Assembly (NCBI RefSeq): GCF_000237925.1
Contig: NC_031502.1
Location: forward strand, 32,887,914 to 32,951,913
Direction of reading: 5' to 3'
Length of the DNA: 64,000 nt
Source of the DNA: Schistosoma mansoni
Taxonomy: Eukaryota; Platyhelminthes; Trematoda; Strigeidida; Schistosomatidae
The position numbers and the translations under genes are program-made. Shown piece by piece: positions 57,561 to 64,000 of the stretch. Below the pieces are notes generated by a model. That model was not told the DNA's origin, ran no database searches, and saw only the letters and a list, made by a program, of their open reading frames with translations. Positions within the stretch are counted from its first letter, which is position 1; every line of letters begins with the position of its first letter.

Positions 57561-57615
57561 GGACTCGAACTCAGTACCTTTGGCTTCAAACGCCATCGCG
57601 TTATCCACTCGGCCA
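57561..57615 (-). promoter_or_regulatory. RNA polymerase III internal promoter of Sm-alpha SINE
   Basis: Box A TGGCCGAGTGG and box B GAGTTCGAGTCC are near-consensus, about 32 bases apart. Confidence 0.75.
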
Positions 57616-57711
57616 CAGTATGCACATATGCCAATTAGTGACTGATCAGTTGCAGTCCTAACACATCGATGGGAAGATTCAAATAAACAATACTAAATGA
57701 ATTTATCAATG

Positions 57712-58237
57712 AATAATTTAAAACATACTTTATAAATCAATGAATCAATGATCATTAAAGGATAAGGTCATAACTACACAACTATGATGAAAAGTATCAT
57801 ACTATGTAACAAAATAAGTAACATCAACCCATCATTAATAGCACTTTTCTAACAAAATTGTTTTTTAGAATAAAAAAAAGGCAACTTAAAAGAATCATCA
57901 TGTTTTATTTTGAATGATCATTTAATAGTTCTATATTCATGAATAATTAAAGTTATTACCTTGGATACAGTCAAGTGATATGTCAAGAAAATTATTGATA
58001 CATTATTTCTATTGAATAAAAAAAACAAAAAAACAAAATTAATGAATTAAATTTATTCACATTCATAGTTAAACTAGTACTTGAATTTCATTGGATTCAT
58101 TTTAATTAACAAAAAAAGGAGAAAAAAATGTATGATTATTTTTGAAATTGAAATTAAAGGTGGAAATCAGTATTCACTTAATATAGTACTAGTTAAACAA
58201 AAAAAAGACACAACTTAAATGAGTTCATTATTTGCAA
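57712..58237. other. AT-rich gene-free stretch
   Basis: Nothing was recognised. Several poly-A runs. Confidence 0.45.
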
Positions 58238-58400
58238 AGATGGATAGTGGCTATCAGTGGAATCCAAGACACGCGTTTCGTCTTATTTGGGGTTCGTCAG
58301 CTGAATGTACCTGCATCCCAGAGTTGATGTTCACTCTGGGACTCGAACTCAGTGCCGTTAGAGATAGCGTTTGAAGCGAACGGTACTGTAATTGTCACAA
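58238..58400 (-). mobile_element. Sm-alpha-type SINE, second copy, 5'-truncated
   Basis: The minus strand is collinear with the copy at 57463 from box B (GAGTTCGAGTCCC) through the hammerhead (58306-58262) to CCACTGATAGCCACTATCC. The box A end is rearranged. The copy lies 530 bp from the first, same orientation. Confidence 0.75.
58262..58306 (-). ncRNA. Hammerhead ribozyme motif, Sm-alpha type, decayed stem II
   Basis: Core CTGACGA and GAAAC are kept and stem III ACGCGTGT pairs, but stem II (ACCC..AGAC) no longer closes well and stem I has a mismatch. Confidence 0.65.
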
Positions 58401-58479
58401 CTGATTGATCACTGGGTGGTGATCAATGTCATGTATGTCAAGTTCTTAGTGCAGATCGAATGCTATCGACAAAATTGAA

Positions 58480-58702
58480 ATGTGGCCACTAGTCTAGGTG
58501 ACTCGACACTGTGTGCACTATGTTGAGATAAGATGACGGTTGGAGGTGGTCAACAGGGAACCCTGGACTGTGAAGCTAAGTGGCACGGGATCGAAACCAT
58601 CGAGGAGCGCCAGTTCCCTCAAGATTACGGGTACACCTTGTTGACGAGTGCCAAGTAGCACGAAACCAATAATCCAGGGTTTCCTGTTGACCACTTCCAA
58701 CC
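58480..58702 (+). repeat. Repeat R4, copy 2, with 30-bp inverted repeats
   Basis: Inverted repeats at 58538-58567 and 58673-58702 match at 28 of 30 positions (GGTTGGAGGTGGTCAACAGG on the left). The enclosed sequence and the left flank are collinear with the minus strand of 41040-41276. Confidence 0.75.
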
Positions 58703-61700
58703 ACCACCTTACTTTGTAATTGTTTATTTAAATTCTTATGTGTATAGTTTCTGTGATTTATTCAGTTTGTTTAGCTAAATTTTATAAGCGAATAACTCTG
58801 ACATTATGAAATATTACATGAAAAGAAAAAAATTTGTCAAGTAAAAAATGTTTATATACTCAATAGTCACTAAGTTTTATATATATTTCTAAAATTCTAG
58901 CTGAAGTTGTCTCAGGTTGTCATCAACTTTGTCAGAAATAAGACAGATAAACTAGATGACGATGGATAATAGTTATACAGTGACCAAAATTTAAAATATT
59001 ATCTACTGGATTCCTATTCAGTGGTGTACAAAAAGTGCTATTCTTACACTGTAGTGTTAATTATTGGGTTCAATCTCTAGTGTGTTGCCTGCTGAGTACA
59101 TATCATAATAGCTAAATATGAATAATGAGGATAAATAAGCTTATAAATGTAAATACAATATAACGTGATATTAAATAGCATCAACCGTTAGTTGAAGAAA
59201 TTACTAAGGACAATTGGCGGTACTGAGTATGCAATTGCGTACGGGGGGGGAAGTGGTAATCCGTTGTTCATGAATTAATGAAATAGATTTCTTGCTTAGT
59301 TATTTAGGACTCAATAATAATAACTGGGGACTTTCCGTTCAACAGCCTGTACACGAGTATAATCAAATCTGTTAGAGATCTAGTATCTGGAAAACATCGA
59401 CTCTTCTTTCCATCCGTGTTCATGCAAATAAATCGGACGAGCACTGACGAAGTTATTAGTTACCACTAACTAAAACAACGAATGCCTACATAGTAAAGGT
59501 TATTAAAGGGCATCTTCACTTCTTGCTGTTAGTATTGTGAATAGAATCCATGATGACAACTTCTGGATATTGCTCATATAATGAGATCTGATTGAAGCTA
59601 CTAAGGCAGATCCTAGTCATGAGTCCATCTTCGTAAGAAAATTCTCTCAGTTTACTTCTTTGTCTCAAAAGACTGAAGACTTACAATTGAGTGTCTCAGC
59701 CTGAAAATATAACAATATATACTTATCTGTAAACATTTGTGCTTTCATTATCCTCAAATCAGTTATGGTGACTTCATGGCCTGTCTTTTCTCTAACACAT
59801 TCGACCACCTGATTAATACTGATTAACCTTGCTCTCTGAAGCCAGTTGTCTCGTTCACAGATCACATATCACTCAAGTACTCTCACAAGGATGATTATGT
59901 GTCTTCCGGCATGACTTTTCCACACAATCATCCTGTTGTAGAACCACGAGAAATATTGAATATCAATTCAGAAAATTAGAACCAAAACATCATTTTAAAT
60001 TTACAGTTCTCATAGTTTATTGATTATCCCTAGATTTTGTGGTTTACGTTCTCGGCCGTACATACACTTGAAAATAAAAATGTACACTTGAACCTGGTGT
60101 CACATCATGAGCAACTTCCTTTATGTATATTGTACTGTATATAGTGGGTGTGAGTAGTCTAAAACATAATAATGTATTTATCCTGAGTCCTGGAATTCAT
60201 TCAACGCTGTTTCGAATTCCACCCGACTGGCAAACCGTCTGTTCAGCATGATACGCTTAAACACGTCAGTCAGGTTGACCGACGTATTTCTGAGACAAGA
60301 AACACAACAAATGGGACTGAGTTAGTAGTATACAAAACAAAAGATTGATTATTGTGGGGCAGTTTTATTAACCGCAGTGCAGAAGATACTATTAACATAA
60401 ATGGGAGACGAAAACATTTCCAAACTCACTGATTGTCAGTCATCCCTTCATCTTTGAACAGAACGATTTGTTACACGAATTTCTGATCAACAGAATCACA
60501 TTTAATTATTTTCAGTCGGATTATTTACCTACCCGGCTATAATAGACTTTCCAACAAAATTATTCGACCGATGTTTTTCAGAAAATGCTAAGTAGCAGCA
60601 GCCAACAATAAAAAAGAAAGAGCATAGTTGATGTTGTTAGCAACGACTTTGGTGTTTTCAAATATCAACGAACTACGTAAATATGTAAACACCTGGGATC
60701 GTTGCTAATACACAAACATACAACCGACCTCAAGCACTTCAAATATGGATTTCCCACCATCATTCATGGCGTTCCAAATCGTGGAAAAGAAAGCGCGGTC
60801 AATTTTGGAAGTCAATTACCTTTGTTTCATATCAAAAATAATATTTGGAAATCATTAATCGAATATAAGTTCATCTACTTGATTCTAAAACATTCATTTA
60901 TTGTCTGTGATGTTTAGTAATACTACTCCACTGTCTAAACCGAAGTATATGGGGGGGGGTTGCGGTTATTTCAGAAAGTGTATTTAAATGGTTGAAAGTT
61001 GAGTACAGTAAGGCTAAACTATATTGCCAAAGCAATCAGTGTAAATTAAGTGACATCAAAACTATGGTTCACATTACCAATCTTGTATAAAGTCTATCGA
61101 GCCATATCAAACCAACATATTGGCTATCAATCATGTTATGACTAACTTCATTGAGTAAATACTGTTAGATGTTAAATTGCTGAGAACTCTAATCATTAAG
61201 ACACTGCTTACTTGATATAATTCACAAAAGTTAAGTCATATATTACCAATAGTGGACTGAATTATCAGAATGAAAAACTATTTGAAACTTTGACAATGAA
61301 ACGGAATTCTTGACCGTCCTCCTTGAGTTTTTCATTTCACTCAGTTCAACTTATTGTCGTACATAGAACAAAAATTGTTCTCCTATGAAATGTGCGTTGA
61401 TAATGTCTGTAACCATTGTGTTCACTAAATAAACAGCTATATATATTAAACTATAGAATATAATATCTTTATTCAATCTCGTTATTCAATACAATTCATG
61501 AAAAATATGCAATAATTAGAAATTTCTATGTATTTCCTACTATCCCCAACTGTGATGTGTGCCACTTATACAGGCAGATATAAGTAGTATGTAGATACAA
61601 TTGGAAGTAGGTTTCTTGCTGACAGAAGAATAAAATGGAGAGCAAGAAAATACAGACAGAAGCTGTTGAATTGGCAACAGGAATGAAAGAACGATGATAT

Positions 61701-62814
61701 TTGTAAGGGACAACTCAAGGAAGATGAGCAAATAGTGTATTTAATGTATCGTTTTTATGTTTTGCAAATGCAGTGTGTTATTTTACATAATATAATGGAT
61801 TGGTTTACCCTAACCAATACTTTGTTCACTACAACATTATTAGGAATATTAATAACAACAAATGTCATAACTACTACTACTACTGTTACCTCCAATGAAG
61901 TATCCTGTGAAGATAGTTGTTTATTCATATTTGTATTATTTTGCTACTGCTGGTGGTGGTTCTCCAAATTTCTGCTCAGCACGGTGCAACTTCATGTGTG
62001 TATGTTAAAGTTAATATTTTCTATCCAAAGTGTGTCCAAATGAGTTCCGCTTATTCCAAATATGCTCAGGTTGTGTTTTCTTATTTTTACTGCTATTCTA
62101 ATGAGTCATCTAGTTTTTAATACTGTTCGGACATCATATTATTTGTTGCTCCGGTTATCAGAAGGGGCATCAACCTCTTGGTTTTCAAAGAATCTCAGCT
62201 TCCACCAAGAGGTATTGTAACTCTTCTTCATGAAGGATCTTCAACTTTTAGGGCAGAGTTTAAATGTTTTGAATGGTTTTTTGGTTAGCTTTATTTCAGC
62301 GAGGTTGGTTTTTACGAAGTGGATTTTCTAACCATATATTCATCTCTGCTCGTTTACCCGAGATTGAAGGGATTCCAGGAACAGTTTGAAAAGTACAAAA
62401 ATAAGATGAAATGACCATCAAGCATTGTGTAATTTCCAACAACTCTCCATCGGATATCAATCCATGATGTCTTTTCCCTTCTATAATCACTGTGTACAAT
62501 ACATTCTTCCATGCAATTTATTTTATTGACGTTTACTTTAACTTATGCTGTCATTTTTAAGACTTATGATCAACGAATTAACATATTCGTTGGTATACAA
62601 TATAATTTATTCATATTATTAGTGTTACTCCTTGCAAAACAACAACACTGTTTTTATATCGATTATTTACCACTACTAATCCCCATTGTTCTGTAGGTGA
62701 CTACTTTGCATGTCACAACGATTGCTTATGTTTTTAAAGTATTTACCATTTGTTTATTAATCAGACCTTTTTTCACTGAGATCACGAATTGATCCAAGTT
62801 AGATAACCACTGAA
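58703..62814. other. Long gene-free stretch
   Basis: No gene could be supported. G runs at 59243-59251 and 60951-60959, and a possible tRNA-like relic near 59010-59110. The 102-codon frame at 61735-62043 and the minus frames at 59665 and 62296 show no domain. Confidence 0.4.
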
Positions 62815-62965
62815 AATCAGAAAACACTGGACAGATGCTCCGTTCTACTATGGGACAGCTCAAAGATGCTCATCCACAAACCCACAACAGAGATTCGAGT
62901 CCATAACTTTCGGTTTCGCTCTCGAATGCTTAATCTTTAAACCACTGAACCGGAATCTAATGGAG
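62815..62965 (-). mobile_element. SINE-2 relic
   Basis: The minus strand has GTTTAAAGATTAAGCATTCG (box A region), GACTCGAATCTC (box B), and a ribozyme region with TCCCATAGTAGAACGGAGC and a CCAGTGTTTTCTGATTTTC 3' block. Strongly decayed. Confidence 0.55.
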
Positions 62966-64000
62966 TGCAAGCCTAACTTTAATTTATTGGGGTGATCCAG
63001 AAAATTTCTCACAAAAGACAAGAAAGGCTCAAGAAATACTAAGAAGTATTTTATCCAGTCAGCGTTCAGTAGAAGTTTTGCCAGAAACATCATGAAAGTG
63101 AAAATTTACATGTAGAGTTTCCGATTGGCTGATTACTAAACTGCTACTACTTTTAGTAGCATTTCAGAAATTTAGGAAAACCAAGGACTTCTAAAATATA
63201 TAAAAAACCCTATATTTTTTTGTACATGAATGAACCTTTGGAGTAAAGTGCTTCTCGCATATTTTGAGCCTTTTCTCTCGTATTCAAGTTGCTGTGTGGA
63301 TTTAGCTTGGGGGTTACGAGACTAGCTTAGGATCCGAGTATAGCGTTCGATTAGCAAGACATCATAATTAATCCATGATATTAGCTGATCCTCATTTGTG
63401 TTCGGTGGATACCTTCCTCACACCATGATATGGTTGAATAGTTGCCCAATTTCAGTGTGTCCCTGGTTTCAATAAAGTTCAAAAATCTCCACAATCCCAT
63501 ACTGGTAATTTTTTCTCATTAAAATCCTATTGCTTAGGTCAACCGTTCAAGGTCATTTGAACGAATGAACATCGTTTCATGCCCCCACTTTATTCATTTC
63601 TGTCCTATAAACTAATGATGCTACAATGGTCTTTTACAGTTTTTCAGTAAAATAAGTTCATATTAGTGACGGGAATAATTTACCATACAGTTGACTATTG
63701 ATTATTGTGTGACAGTATCAGATGACTAATTAACAGTAAGTTGTAAATCATTCATAACAAAAGTAAGATACAAAAAATGACAATTAATTAAATGGAATTG
63801 GATGACTTTAACAAGATGTAAATTGAATCTTTATGATTCATCCATTGGTACATCCAGCTGATGAGTACCGAATAGTGTAGAGAACAAGAACACGGGTAGG
63901 GACAATCGAATGTATTTGAGCTCAAATCACAGACTATCTCACTACATTCTGATAACCATACAGTCAATAGTCAATTTGCAAAATAACAATCAATTGTCTC
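62966..64000. other. Gene-free stretch at the right edge
   Basis: Nothing was recognised. Confidence 0.45.

Larger units (their letters stand above)
57463..57711 (-). mobile_element. Sm-alpha-type SINE, complete copy with hammerhead ribozyme
   Basis: On the minus strand it shows tail-like sequence first, then a tRNA-like head with box A TGGCCGAGTGG (57615-57605) and box B GAGTTCGAGTCC (57572-57561), an AACATCAACTCTGAG hairpin, then the hammerhead (57528-57484) and CCACTGCTAGCCACTATCC. This is the known schistosome Sm-alpha organisation. Confidence 0.85.

Noticed and set aside
57561-57615. tRNA gene
   Set aside because: Same reason: it is the tRNA-like head of an Sm-alpha-type SINE, without a matching acceptor stem.
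61735-62043. 102-codon frame with Thr run and aromatic/cysteine-rich segment
   Set aside because: AT-rich, overlaps another frame, no start context, no domain and no flanking splice or polyadenylation signals that fit.
1-64000. CRISPR array, bacterial operon or rRNA
   Set aside because: No regularly spaced direct repeats, no ribosome-binding-site-led gene strings and no rRNA-like sequence were seen; the window is eukaryotic.

Overview
The window is AT-rich invertebrate DNA from a trematode, almost certainly a blood fluke of the genus Schistosoma. The evidence is the combination of Sm-alpha-type SINEs carrying hammerhead ribozymes, SR2/RTE-like and CR1-like LINEs, Gypsy and BEL/Pao LTR relics, and split host genes with canonical GT..AG introns. 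No bacterial operon, CRISPR array, rRNA or ordinary tRNA gene was seen.

Host genes are few. (1) A RanBP9/RanBP10-type scaffold gene (SPRY, LisH, CTLH, start of CRA) lies on the minus strand. Six exons can be placed from 14472 down to 5265. The middle of the SPRY domain was not found, and the end of the CRA domain is missing at the left. (2) A two-exon DM-domain (DMRT) transcription factor gene lies on the minus strand, 42635 to 38625, with a clean phase match across a 2.6 kb intron. (3) A small intronless basic ORF of 96 residues sits at 23114-23404 with a polyadenylation signal. (4) A possible orphan exon at 20149-20501 (minus) resembles the second half of a CRA domain but lies upstream of the RanBP gene.

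Region by region: 1-5 kb is a mosaic of LINE ends and dispersed repeats. 5-14.5 kb is the RanBP gene with LINE pieces in its introns. 15.9-19.5 kb holds a broken Gypsy-type fossil. 20.1-23.5 kb holds the CRA-like exon, a decayed LINE with two nested repeats, and the small ORF. 24.6-28.8 kb holds repeats and a 5'-truncated CR1-like LINE. 30-38 kb is rich in a tRNA-derived SINE family (called SINE-2 here). 38.6-42.6 kb is the DMRT gene. 43-46 kb has more SINE-2 relics. 46.2-49.2 kb is a nearly full-length LINE (LINE-B here) with an open reverse transcriptase frame. 49.6-50.6 kb is a BEL/Pao fossil. 52-59 kb has Sm-alpha SINEs, an LTR, LINE-B pieces and foldback repeats. 59-64 kb is almost featureless.

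The most interesting signal is that two different tRNA-derived SINE families here both carry a hammerhead ribozyme just downstream of their RNA polymerase III boxes. One is the known Sm-alpha type. The other (SINE-2) has its own stem sequences, and one copy, at 35429-35474, keeps every core residue. Other structural points are a LINE-B deletion derivative with one shared internal junction in two places, a palindromic SINE pair, a SINE split by an RTE insertion with a 10-bp target duplication, and one repeat inserted twice in opposite orientation into the same LINE. Labels LINE-A, LINE-B, R1-R4 and SINE-2 are mine, for cross-reference only.
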